DNA of 64,000 bases, taken from assembly GCF_001280515.1 (NCBI RefSeq), contig NZ_LBIQ01000030.1, positions 1,866,501 through 1,930,500 on the forward strand. Direction: 5' to 3'. Below the pieces are notes generated by a model. The model saw only the letters and a program-made list of their open reading frames with translations. It was not told where the DNA came from and did no database searches. The translations under genes were made by a program, and so were the position numbers. The DNA is from Mangrovimonas sp. ST2L15. Lineage in GTDB: Bacteria; Bacteroidota; Bacteroidia; Flavobacteriales; Flavobacteriaceae. Positions 34,834 to 43,844 of the stretch are shown piece after piece (position 1 is the stretch's first letter; the number at the start of each line of letters is the position of its first letter).

Positions 34834-34918
34834 CGGAGAAAGAGGGATTCGAACCCCCGGAGGTGTGACCCTCAACAGTTTTCAAGACTGCCGCATTCGA
34901 CCACTCTGCCATTTCTCC
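34834..34918 (-). tRNA. tRNA-Ser (TGA)
   Basis: An 85-nt cloverleaf. Acceptor GGAGAAA / TTTCTCC with discriminator G, anticodon loop CTTGAAA (anticodon TGA), a long variable arm and the T loop TTCGAAT. It reads UCA. CCA is not encoded. Confidence 0.95.
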
Positions 34919-35141
34919 TAAGCGGTTGCAAATATAAGAACTATTCTTGAAAAGAAAATAATTTTTTTTAAGAAAAGTTTTGGTTTTAAATTAAAGGATT
35001 CTAAAATAGTGATTCACAAGGTTTTGTTTGTCGTAATTTTTAAAATTCAAAAGTTCCTTCTATGGTCAGGAGGTATTCGTTTGCCTTTTGCATATTTAAT
35101 AAGATTTATTTGGAACATAAAAAGGCACACTTCCAAATCGC

Positions 35142-35149
35142 TATCTTTG
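35142..35149 (+). promoter_or_regulatory. -7 element of the nitroreductase gene
   Basis: TATCTTTG, an exact TAnnTTTG match 13 bp before the ATG at 35163. No well-spaced -33 TTTG was found, so this is a partial match. Confidence 0.5.
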
Positions 35150-35162
35150 CAACCTAAATTAA

Positions 35163-35798
35163 ATGAAGTTGGGAATAATAGAACAATTACAATGGCGTTA
35201 TGCCACAAAGGCCTTTAATAGTGAAAAGTTTTTGACAGAAGAACAGCTATCCACATTGTTACAAGCATTTAATTTGACTGCCACTTCCTATGGTTTGCAA
35301 CCTATTAAATTAGTGGTTGTTAAAAATAAAGAGAAACAAAAACAATTGGTTGCTGCTAGTATGGGACAAAAACAAGTGGAGCAAGCATCACATGTGTTAG
35401 TGTTTTGTATACAGACATCGATAGATAAAGAGTTTGTAACTGAATACTTTGATAGGGTTCATAACATTCGAAATACTCCAAAAACGGTTTTAAAACCTTT
35501 TAAGAATTTCCTAATTGACGATTTTGAAAACAAGTCCCAAGATCAAATAGAGGTTTGGGCCACTCATCAAGCATATCTAGCCATGGGAAATTTAATGACC
35601 GTTTGTGCTATGGAAGGTATAGATGCCTGCCCTATGGAGGGGTTTGAAGCACATAAGTATGATGAATTATTAGGTTTAACTCCCAAAGGATTAAGATCGG
35701 TATTGGTTATGCCCATTGGTTTCCGCGCAGATGATGATATGTTTGCCTCCTTTAAAAAAGTTAGAAAGGATCTTGAAGATTCTGTAGTTATTTGGTAA
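35163..35798 (+). CDS. Nitroreductase-family NAD(P)H-dependent oxidoreductase
   Basis: 211 residues with the flavin-binding nitroreductase fold: the N-terminal QWRYATKAFNSEKFLTEEQ, ATSYGLQPIKLVVV, the helix YLAMGNLMTVCAMEGIDACPMEGF, and the closing RSVLVMPIGFRADDD. Resembles NfsB/YfkO-type oxygen-insensitive nitroreductases, which reduce nitroaromatics or quinones with FMN. Monocistronic. The physiological substrate is unknown. Confidence 0.92.
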   Translation: MKLGIIEQLQWRYATKAFNSEKFLTEEQLSTLLQAFNLTATSYGLQPIKLVVVKNKEKQKQLVAASMGQKQVEQASHVLVFCIQTSIDKEFVTEYFDRVHNIRNTPKTVLKPFKNFLIDDFENKSQDQIEVWATHQAYLAMGNLMTVCAMEGIDACPMEGFEAHKYDELLGLTPKGLRSVLVMPIGFRADDDMFASFKKVRKDLEDSVVIW

Positions 35799-35863
35799 AA
35801 AGACAAGTCGATAAAGCATCGGCATTAATCTATTTTACACTCTTTTTTGTGCCTTATAAATTG

Positions 35864-35871
35864 TAGTTTTG
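35864..35871 (+). promoter_or_regulatory. -7 element of the DegT-family aminotransferase gene
   Basis: TAGTTTTG, matching TAnnTTTG, 25 bp upstream of the ATG; a T-rich stretch upstream could supply a weak -33 box. Confidence 0.45.
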
Positions 35872-35895
35872 AAATCTTATTTTTAAAAATTAACC

Positions 35896-37092
35896 ATGCC
35901 TGGATTTGAATTGTTTGGAGATATAGAACGAAAGGAAGTTCACGAAGTTTTAGAGACTGGAGTATTAATGCGTTACGGATTTGATGGAATGCGTCAAGGG
36001 CGTTGGAAAGCCAGAGAATTAGAGCAGGAAATTCAAAACCAATTACAAGTCAAACACGCTCAAGTGGTATCTAGTGGTACAGCGGCAGTTTCAATGGCAT
36101 TGGCTGTTGCAGGTATAGGTGCAGGTGATGAGGTCATTATGCCCACCTTTACATTTGTAGCCAGTTTTGAGGCTGTCATGATGGTTGGAGCTATTCCTAA
36201 ATTGGTAGATATCGATAATACTTTAACGCTTGATCCGTTAGCGGTTGAGAAAGCCATTTCCCCAAAAACCAAGGCTATTATGCCAGTTCATATGTGTGGA
36301 AGTATGGCAGATTTATCGGCTTTTAAAGCGTTATGTGCTAAATACCATTTAAAACTCATAGAAGATGCTTGTCAGGCTATTGGTGCCACCTATCAAGGAA
36401 AAGCTCTGGGAACTATTGGTGATGTAGGTTGCTTTTCTTTTGATTTTGTCAAAACCGTAACCTGTGGTGAAGGTGGAGCTGTGGTTACCAATAATTCGGA
36501 GTTTTACCAAAACGCCGACCATTTTAGTGACCACGGTCATGATCATATAGGCATGGACAGAGGAGCTGAAGGACATCCATTTTTGGGTTATAATTTCCGT
36601 ATTTCCGAATTGAATGCTGCTGTTGGTCTAGCTCAAATGAAAAGACTTCCCAGTTTTATTGAAACTCAAAAAAAGCACTATACGATTATTCGTGAGGCTA
36701 TAAGCCAAGTGAAAGGAATTGAGTTTAGAGCGGTTCCTGAAGGGGGAGAAGAGAGCTATGCCTTTTTGAATTTCTTTATGCCCACATTGGATGCAGCTAG
36801 AAAAACTATGGAAGGATTTAAAGAACAAGGGGTTGATGGCTGTTTCAATTATTATGATAACAATTGGCATTACATAAGGAAATGGGAGCACCTTAAAGAA
36901 TTGAAGACTCTTTATCCTGTTTCTAAAGAGGTGCGTGATGGTCTTCAATATTTAGCGAATGCAAATTTTGACCAATCAGATTACTTTATAGGCCGTAATA
37001 TTTCTTGCTTAATCAAATTGTCATGGACTGAGGAAGAGGTGAAAAATAGAGCAGAAAAAATGGTTATGGTTATTTCTGGGCTTCTTGCCTAA
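35896..37092 (+). CDS. DegT/DnrJ/EryC1/StrS family aminotransferase
   Basis: 398 residues, fold-type I PLP sugar aminotransferase family. Seen: SSGTAAVSMALAVAGIGAGDEVI, PTFTFVASFEA, MPVHMCGSMADL, LIEDACQAIGATY, and the internal-aldimine Lys in FSFDFVKTVTCGEGGAVVTN. Such enzymes aminate keto-sugars in polysaccharide or antibiotic pathways. No other sugar-nucleotide genes lie beside it, so the substrate is open. Confidence 0.9.
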   Translation: MPGFELFGDIERKEVHEVLETGVLMRYGFDGMRQGRWKARELEQEIQNQLQVKHAQVVSSGTAAVSMALAVAGIGAGDEVIMPTFTFVASFEAVMMVGAIPKLVDIDNTLTLDPLAVEKAISPKTKAIMPVHMCGSMADLSAFKALCAKYHLKLIEDACQAIGATYQGKALGTIGDVGCFSFDFVKTVTCGEGGAVVTNNSEFYQNADHFSDHGHDHIGMDRGAEGHPFLGYNFRISELNAAVGLAQMKRLPSFIETQKKHYTIIREAISQVKGIEFRAVPEGGEESYAFLNFFMPTLDAARKTMEGFKEQGVDGCFNYYDNNWHYIRKWEHLKELKTLYPVSKEVRDGLQYLANANFDQSDYFIGRNISCLIKLSWTEEEVKNRAEKMVMVISGLLA

Positions 37093-37182
37093 GATAATTT
37101 CCTGATTCTAATTAGTTTAGTATTTTTACTAAAATGCTGAATTATTAGAAGTTACATCTTTATATCGGTTTTTATATGTTGG

Positions 37183-40100
37183 GTGTTTTCTGGTTTGTGT
37201 GTATTACAAGCTCAGGAAATAAAACCTGATTTGACCAATCTCAAGCAAGTAACATTTAGATATTTAAATAATGAAGATGGCTTGTCACAAAATAGTGTGA
37301 TTAGTATTGCACAAGATAGTACGGGGTATCTTTGGATTGCTACTCGCAGTGGACTGGATAGGTATGATGGCAACAATTTTAAGCATTACAATAAACAGTT
37401 TGATGCAACGGCCAAGGGCAGAGGAAAGGTTTTAGGAAGGACTTTTGTTGACAGGCAGGACAATTTATGGATTATATCTTCTGGCTGTAAATTAGAGAAA
37501 TATCAAAAGGAAACAGATTCCTTTTTTAGAGTTTTTCCTAATGATTCCGTTGTCAATATATTTCAAGACTCTTATTCCAATATGTATTTCAGCATGTATA
37601 ATGGTCAGGTAATAACTATTGGTGCTAAGAATAAGGATACCACGGTCCTATTTAACCCTCCCAAAAAAGATCTATTTGTACATCATTTTCTGGAAGAAGG
37701 GGAACATTTATATTTGACGACGTTCAACGATATTTATAAGTACAGTTTAAAATCAAATACATATGAGATTATCCATAATAAGAACTCATCTAGAAATCAT
37801 GTATTAGAAAAATCTCAAGATGGTGTCGTATGGTTGGGAACTTTAGGAGATGGTCTGTATTACAAATCTAAATCTGATTTTGATTTTCAATCTGCAAATA
37901 CAATCAATCCCAAACTTCCAGAAAATCTTTATATTCTTTCACTTCACGAAGACAAATATCAAAGATTATGGATATGTACTCTTAAGCAAGGTATTTTACT
38001 CCTTGATCTTCGTACCAATACAATTGAAAAACTTAAGTTTCAAAAAGGCAATTTATATGCTTTAAGTGATAATGAGATTTTTACTTTATATGAAGATTCC
38101 AATGGTGTTATTTGGTTAGGAACCAATGTTTCGGGTTTGGCATATTATGATGAATACCTTTCTAAGTTTAATGTGTTAACAGCTAGTCAAGTGCCAGAGG
38201 ACGTGAATGTTGAGGTTGTACTCTCTATTGCAACTGATAATGAACAGAATGTGTTTTTTGGTACCACTAATGGTTTAACAATTTACAACAAAGTTAGAGA
38301 TGAATTCAAAACCCTAACAGATAGAAACTCACCATTGCTCACATCAGCCATAAACGCCATGTATTATGAAAATGGTGATTTATGGGTGGGACATGGAACT
38401 GTATTAGGAAAAAAAGGAGGTCTAACCATTATTAATGATCAAGGAGGTTATGAAGTTTTCAATGCATCCTCAAAGACGCCTTTGGATATTAATTACATCA
38501 ACAAGATTTTTAAGGATTCAAACGGACAAATGTGGCTGGCATGTGATTATGGCTTGATTAAATTTGATAGGAAGTATGGTATCATTGAAAAATACCATTA
38601 TACAAATGATGACTCCACTTTAAATTCAATTAATTCTGTATCGTGTATTATTGAAGATTCCAACAAAACCCTATGGATTTCAACCTATACAGATGGAGTT
38701 TTTAAAGTAGATATAAAGTCTGGAGAAGCGGAACAAATCCTTAAAGAATCAAAAAAAATTAAAAGCATTGCTTTTGACCCAACTAATGAAAATATTTTGT
38801 GGGTTGGTACCAATGGAAATGGCCTAATTAGGTATGATATTCAATCTAGAGAGAAGGAGGTGTTTTCGGTTGATCAAGGTTTTCCAGATAATTGTATTTA
38901 TGGTGTTTTATTTGATGAGTCCAATAATCTTTGGATGAGTACCAATAGAGGCTTGGTAAAGTTTAGATATCAGGGAAGTAATGATTTTTTAATTGAAAAC
39001 TTTAATACTAATGATGGCTTACAATCTTTGGAATTCAATACGAATGCTTATTATAAAGACAAACAAGGAGTCATGTATTTTGGAGGTTTGGCAGGAGTCA
39101 ATTGGTTTAAACCAGAAAATATTACCAAAAACCCAAACGTTCCAAAAACCATAATATCTGATATAACAGTTGTTAACAATGAAATTGATTTTTCAAAGAA
39201 CCATACTTTTTCCAGTGATAGTAATACCATTTCAATTAGATTTGAGAGTTTAAACTTTTCTAAACCTAAAGGGAATAATTTTAAATACCGATTGATTAAT
39301 CATGATGAGGAATGGATGGAGTCTGGCAATAATAATTTGGCCCGATACGTCAATTTGCCACCAAATGACTATAGGTTTGAAGTGATTTCCAGTAATTATG
39401 ATGGTCTTTGGAACACAATACCTGCTACTTATTCCTTTACGATATTAAACCCATGGTATCTTAGTAGTTTGGCAAAATTTATTTATGTTTTGCTGGGGTT
39501 ACTTATCATTTATGCCGTTTACATGTATTTAAATTGGAGGTGGCAGATGAAAATGAAATTGGAGTTGGAAACCCGAGAGACAGATAGATTAAAAAAACTA
39601 GATGAATATAAAACCAAGTTATACAATAACATTTCTCATGAGTTTCGTACCCCGTTAACACTCATATCAGGACCAGTAGATAACCAATTGTGTAAACCCA
39701 ATATTTCAGAAACTGATATACAAGAATTAAATCTAATTAAGAGAAGCTCTAAGCGCTTACTGAATTTGGTTAATCAATTACTAGATTTATCTAAGTTAGA
39801 AACGGGTAATTTAAAATTGAATGTTGGACAAGGAAACTTATCTGTTTTATTAAAGCAAATAGTCACTGGGTTTGAGTTTAAAGCGAAAGATAAAGAACTG
39901 GAATTTACGTATCAAATAGACGAGGTGAATGAAGCATGGTTTGATAGGGATGTTGTTGAAAAAATAGTGTCTAATTTATTGAGTAATGCTGTAAAGTACA
40001 CACCCGATGGAGGTTATATTAAATTTGATGCTACTTTAAATGATGGATTTTTAACTGTAACAGTTGTCAACAATGGCAATAGTTTAAAGGATGAAGAATT

Positions 40101-41133
40101 ACCTAAGCTTTTTCAACGGTATTATCAAAACAATACACATAGTGAAGGAGTGGGTATAGGTTTGTCCTTAGTCAAAGAGCTTACGGTTTTGTCACATGGA
40201 ACAATCGTCGCTCATTCCATGAATGACAATGATATTCAGTTTGTGGTTAGTCTTCCAATTGAGAAAAGTTATTATAATCATTCAGAAATACAACCTACAT
40301 TAAACATTTCAGATCTTGAGGAAGACTCAGAAATTAGGCAGGATTCCAAGGCTTCATTAAATGGTAAAACAGTCAAACCTTTACTACTCATAGTTGAGGA
40401 CGATGAAGATATAAGGACTTTTGTTAAATCCATTTTGAAGGATCATTATAAAATAATAGAGGCTTCAAATGGGGAAGAAGGGATAGATAAGGCGATGAAC
40501 CATGTACCTGATATCATTATAAGCGATGTCATGATGCCAAAAGTAGATGGCATCAAACTTTGCAATACCCTGAAGGAAGACATTAAGACCAGTCACATAC
40601 CTATCGTTCTACTGACGGCCAAATCAGGGGATCATAACGAAATAGAAGGCTTACGAACAGGGGCTGATGCTTATTTAACTAAACCATTCAATAGTAAAAA
40701 GCTCAAAATAAGAGTTGAAAAACTTCTAGAGACACGTAAGAAGCTTCATGAATATTATGGAAAGAGCAATGTGTTGAATTTTTATGAAATGGAAGTGTCC
40801 AATACAGAGGAGCAATTTTTTACGAATCTTAAAGAGGCGATTAAAGAAAATTTGACCCAATCTGATTTTTCGGTGGAAACCTTGAGTCAAGAGATGCGCA
40901 TGAGTCGTATGCAATTACATAGAAAATTAAAGGCTCTTTTTGGGCTTTCTACATCAGAATTTATTCGCAACGAACGTTTAAAAATGGCTGTATCATTATT
41001 AGAAAAATCAGATGATACTGTTTCAGAAATAGCCTATAAAACAGGTTTTAATACACCTTCCTATTTTATTAAATGCTTTAAGGAGGTATACCATTCTACA
41101 CCAAAAGAATATCTTCAAAACATCTATAAATAA
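37183..41133 (+). CDS. Hybrid two-component system regulator (propeller HTCS)
   Basis: 1316 residues from GTG 37183, but the real start is probably upstream: the open frame from 37141 encodes a hydrophobic signal-peptide core, yet has no ATG, GTG or TTG there. Domains: periplasmic two-component propeller repeats (to about 680, repeated LWIATRSGLDRYD-type blades), Y_Y_Y domain, a membrane span (about 762-785), HisKA with His819 (NISHEFRTP), HATPase, receiver with Asp1115 (IISDVMMP), and an AraC-type helix-turn-helix (about 1210-1316). HTCS proteins sense glycans and switch on polysaccharide loci, but no SusC/SusD or glycosidase genes follow. The likely targets are the genes to 44822, which start after phased GTTACA repeats. 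Confidence 0.93.
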   Translation: MFSGLCVLQAQEIKPDLTNLKQVTFRYLNNEDGLSQNSVISIAQDSTGYLWIATRSGLDRYDGNNFKHYNKQFDATAKGRGKVLGRTFVDRQDNLWIISSGCKLEKYQKETDSFFRVFPNDSVVNIFQDSYSNMYFSMYNGQVITIGAKNKDTTVLFNPPKKDLFVHHFLEEGEHLYLTTFNDIYKYSLKSNTYEIIHNKNSSRNHVLEKSQDGVVWLGTLGDGLYYKSKSDFDFQSANTINPKLPENLYILSLHEDKYQRLWICTLKQGILLLDLRTNTIEKLKFQKGNLYALSDNEIFTLYEDSNGVIWLGTNVSGLAYYDEYLSKFNVLTASQVPEDVNVEVVLSIATDNEQNVFFGTTNGLTIYNKVRDEFKTLTDRNSPLLTSAINAMYYENGDLWVGHGTVLGKKGGLTIINDQGGYEVFNASSKTPLDINYINKIFKDSNGQMWLACDYGLIKFDRKYGIIEKYHYTNDDSTLNSINSVSCIIEDSNKTLWISTYTDGVFKVDIKSGEAEQILKESKKIKSIAFDPTNENILWVGTNGNGLIRYDIQSREKEVFSVDQGFPDNCIYGVLFDESNNLWMSTNRGLVKFRYQGSNDFLIENFNTNDGLQSLEFNTNAYYKDKQGVMYFGGLAGVNWFKPENITKNPNVPKTIISDITVVNNEIDFSKNHTFSSDSNTISIRFESLNFSKPKGNNFKYRLINHDEEWMESGNNNLARYVNLPPNDYRFEVISSNYDGLWNTIPATYSFTILNPWYLSSLAKFIYVLLGLLIIYAVYMYLNWRWQMKMKLELETRETDRLKKLDEYKTKLYNNISHEFRTPLTLISGPVDNQLCKPNISETDIQELNLIKRSSKRLLNLVNQLLDLSKLETGNLKLNVGQGNLSVLLKQIVTGFEFKAKDKELEFTYQIDEVNEAWFDRDVVEKIVSNLLSNAVKYTPDGGYIKFDATLNDGFLTVTVVNNGNSLKDEELPKLFQRYYQNNTHSEGVGIGLSLVKELTVLSHGTIVAHSMNDNDIQFVVSLPIEKSYYNHSEIQPTLNISDLEEDSEIRQDSKASLNGKTVKPLLLIVEDDEDIRTFVKSILKDHYKIIEASNGEEGIDKAMNHVPDIIISDVMMPKVDGIKLCNTLKEDIKTSHIPIVLLTAKSGDHNEIEGLRTGADAYLTKPFNSKKLKIRVEKLLETRKKLHEYYGKSNVLNFYEMEVSNTEEQFFTNLKEAIKENLTQSDFSVETLSQEMRMSRMQLHRKLKALFGLSTSEFIRNERLKMAVSLLEKSDDTVSEIAYKTGFNTPSYFIKCFKEVYHSTPKEYLQNIYK

Positions 41134-41149
41134 AGAGTTTTTAGTACTT

Positions 41150-41186
41150 GTTACATAAGTGTTACACTTTGTTACAGGAGTGATAC
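41150..41186 (+). promoter_or_regulatory. Helically phased GTTACA repeats
   Basis: GTTACA occurs at 41150-41155, 41161-41166 and 41171-41176, with a weaker TGATAC at 41181-41186: direct repeats 10-11 bp apart on one DNA face. They lie between the HTCS gene and the ScyD-like gene. AraC-type domains commonly bind such direct repeats, so this is a candidate HTCS site. Confidence 0.5.
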
Positions 41187-41269
41187 CTCTTCTTTTTTTA
41201 TCATTCTAGCTTTACACAAGTAGACAACCCATATTCTCAAAATTCCCTACAGAGAAATTTTTTAATAGC

Positions 41270-41407
41270 ATGTTTAAAAAAGACAAATTAATAAAAGATG
41301 ATAAGAACATCTTTATTCATATCGACCATTTAAAAACTGGTGAATACACTATTAATATCATGCAAAATAAGAAAGCTATTAAATCAATAAGAATTACGAA
41401 ATCCTGA
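41270..41407 (+). CDS. Possible 45-residue protein
   Basis: A short frame, ATG to TGA, of 45 codons. It encodes KNIFIHIDHLKTGEYTINI followed by a basic end (AIKSIRITKS). The pattern (D-x-L-x-x-G-x-Y-x-[IL]-x-I) resembles the last strands of T9SS type A sorting domains, yet it stands alone without a secretion signal. It lies in the 389-bp gap between the HTCS and ScyD-like genes, downstream of the GTTACA repeats. It could be a small protein, a relic of a T9SS cargo gene, or chance. Confidence 0.4.
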   Translation: MFKKDKLIKDDKNIFIHIDHLKTGEYTINIMQNKKAIKSIRITKS

Positions 41408-41522
41408 ATGCAAGTTTAGAGATGTACTACCTATGTAATTAAAAGCTCTTGACTATTTGCAAAGGAAATTAGGAGGTTAAATACAAATACTATTAAAAGC
41501 TATTAATCAAAATCTATAACTT

Positions 41523-42719
41523 ATGAAAACACAATTTTTCACAGGAAACAAAAAAAGTCAATCATCAATTGGTATGCTCATAATTTTACTCATGCTAGCA
41601 GTAAGTTGTGAAGAACCCTCAGAGTTTATACAGTCAGATGATAACAATATGTCTAACAAAAGCTTCAAGCAAACTAATGACCAAATGGTATATGAATTTG
41701 AAGGATCTGTGTTTGATATTGCAAGCACGCCGGATGGTGGCATTCTTGTTGGAGTCAATAATGGGGCGTCCAAACGTGTCGACCTAATAAAAAATGGGAG
41801 CGTCCAAACGATGACTACTTTTGATGCAGCCACAGATATACAAGGAATAGCCTCTATTGGAAGCGGGAATATCTATGTTTCAACAGGGGGGTCAGACCTG
41901 GCCCAAAATGGAGAACTATATAAGGTGACACCTTCTGGTGGAACCATGGTGGCAGATCTTGCCGCGTTTGAATATGAGAACGATCCAGATGCCAATTATG
42001 GAACACAATGGAAAGATCAATTATGTGAAGCCATAGACGGGTACAGTGCAGGTCCTCAAAATAATCCCTATAAGGTGGCGGCTGTTTCGGGAAATGAGTT
42101 TCTTATCGCCGATGCCGCAGGAAATACAGTTTTATCGGCCAAATCAACAGGTGAAATTGATTGGAAAGCCATTTTGACCCCTCCATTGGATGAAAATGGG
42201 GACTATTTAATTCGTTGGCAGACGGGAGCTGAGGGCGACATTCCTTGCTATGTGCAACCAGTGCCAACTTCAGTAGCCGTTTCAAATGATGGTTCTGTAT
42301 TTGTAGGGGAATTAACGGGCGCTCTCGCCGATACAGATGGTTTACCCATTGGTCGTTCTAGAATTTGGAAAATACAACCAGGAGCCAACCATGTGGTATG
42401 TGCTGAAGATTCAGAAGATTGTGAGACCATAATTAGTGGTCTAACCTCTATAATCGACATTGAGATAGGTCCAGACAACCTTCTTTATGTGGTTGAGTTT
42501 GACCAAACCAGTTGGTTGTCTTTGTACATTCCCAATTTAACCGTTGGAGGATCTATAAAGGCATATGATTTAGATGGTAACTTGGATAGGGTAGTAGCTT
42601 CAGGTTTAGAATACCCTAGTGCCATAACTTTTGATAATGAAGGTCATTTGTGGCTTCTTGAAAACAACAGCACCTCATTTGCCACTGGTAATAATCCGAC
42701 TGTGAGAAAAATCTATTAA
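41523..42719 (+). CDS. ScyD/ScyE family lipoprotein (beta-propeller)
   Basis: 398 residues. The lipobox is LAVSC (about residue 29). The mature protein has repeated beta-propeller blades of the ScyD/ScyE type (FDIASTPDGGILVGVNNG, PTSVAVSNDGSVFVGELTG, EYPSAITFDNEGHLWLLE-like segments). The founding members are cyanobacterial proteins of the scytonemin cluster; elsewhere the function is unknown. A ligand-binding surface propeller is plausible. First full gene after the HTCS regulator and upstream of the cupredoxin-like pair. Confidence 0.82.
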   Translation: MKTQFFTGNKKSQSSIGMLIILLMLAVSCEEPSEFIQSDDNNMSNKSFKQTNDQMVYEFEGSVFDIASTPDGGILVGVNNGASKRVDLIKNGSVQTMTTFDAATDIQGIASIGSGNIYVSTGGSDLAQNGELYKVTPSGGTMVADLAAFEYENDPDANYGTQWKDQLCEAIDGYSAGPQNNPYKVAAVSGNEFLIADAAGNTVLSAKSTGEIDWKAILTPPLDENGDYLIRWQTGAEGDIPCYVQPVPTSVAVSNDGSVFVGELTGALADTDGLPIGRSRIWKIQPGANHVVCAEDSEDCETIISGLTSIIDIEIGPDNLLYVVEFDQTSWLSLYIPNLTVGGSIKAYDLDGNLDRVVASGLEYPSAITFDNEGHLWLLENNSTSFATGNNPTVRKIY

Positions 42720-42745
42720 TAACCATTTAAGCCGTAAAAAATATC

Positions 42746-43708
42746 ATGAGTTCAGTCTTAAATTTTAAAAACGTCAATCTATATGTTGCGATTCTTTTCG
42801 TGAGTTTGATAAGTTGCAAAAATGAAAGTAAGGAGAGCAAACAGAAACTTGCAAGTGTTGTTTCAATTGAAAACAAACGAAATGTCGTTGAGGTGACTAC
42901 CAATATTATGGACTTTGAGATTCCAACGCAACTCCAGTCTGGGTGGACCACTTTTAAATACAATAACAAATCTGGAGAAACGCATTTCTTTATTTTCGAG
43001 AAAATGCCCGAGGGAATAACCATTGAAAATTATAAAAATGAATTGGTGCCTCCATTTAAGGCTGCTTTCACCTATTTAAAGGAAAACAAAATAGAAGAAG
43101 CTATGAAGGAATTTGAAAAAATTCCATCCTGGTGGCAGGATGTCAAATTGGGTGGGGGCGTTGGTTTAATAGCACCAAAAAGTTCAGCCGAAACTACAGT
43201 TTATTTGAAACCAGGCACCTATGTGATGGAGTGCTATGTTAGAATGCCAAACGGGATGCCACATGCATTTTATGGTATGTTAAAGGAAATTGTAGTATCC
43301 AATGAATCAAATAACAATAAAGAACCTCAATCAGATTTTGATATTCACCTTTCAAGTAAAAAAGGAATCACTTTTATGGATTCCATAAAAGCGGGAGAGT
43401 ACCAAATGGCAGTAAGGTTTGAGGATCAAAAACTATATGAAACGCTATTGGGGCACGATATTAATCTCGTAAAGTTAGATGATATGAAACTGCTGGATTC
43501 GCTGGGTACTTGGATTGATGCTTCTAATATCAAAGCTTTTAAAACTCCTGTTCCAAAAGGGCTAACTTTCCTTGGAGGTGTTGAAGATTTAGAAGCCGGT
43601 GAAACAGGTTATTTCAAGGCCAAATTGGAAAAGGGAAATTATGTGCTGATTTCTGAGATTCCCAAGGCAGTAGAGAGAAACATGTATAAAGTTTTTAAAG
43701 TGTATTGA
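42746..43708 (+). CDS. Cupredoxin-like lipoprotein, copy 1
   Basis: 320 residues, lipoprotein (LISC, Cys24). The protein is a tandem of two related beta domains. Domain 1 (about 45-185) has the cupredoxin arrangement: N-x-x-x-x-x-H in FKYNNKSGETHFF (His80), then GTYVMECYVRMPNGMPHAFYGM, giving Cys163, His173 and Met178. This His...Cys-x9-His-x4-Met set fits a type 1 copper site with an unusually long loop. An alpha-helical insert (about 92-130) separates the strands. Domain 2 keeps the fold pattern but not the ligands. About 45% similar by eye to the next gene. No family name is recognised; copper binding is inferred. Confidence 0.72.
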   Translation: MSSVLNFKNVNLYVAILFVSLISCKNESKESKQKLASVVSIENKRNVVEVTTNIMDFEIPTQLQSGWTTFKYNNKSGETHFFIFEKMPEGITIENYKNELVPPFKAAFTYLKENKIEEAMKEFEKIPSWWQDVKLGGGVGLIAPKSSAETTVYLKPGTYVMECYVRMPNGMPHAFYGMLKEIVVSNESNNNKEPQSDFDIHLSSKKGITFMDSIKAGEYQMAVRFEDQKLYETLLGHDINLVKLDDMKLLDSLGTWIDASNIKAFKTPVPKGLTFLGGVEDLEAGETGYFKAKLEKGNYVLISEIPKAVERNMYKVFKVY

Positions 43709-43844
43709 AACGGATGGATAAAAATAGGATAGAATCTTCTTGAGAAGACATTATATTTCATAGCACCACTCATTAATAAATGAAGCCTAATTGATTTGCT
43801 TTGATAAAAATTTATTAACTTAAATATCTTAAAACCAATTACAT

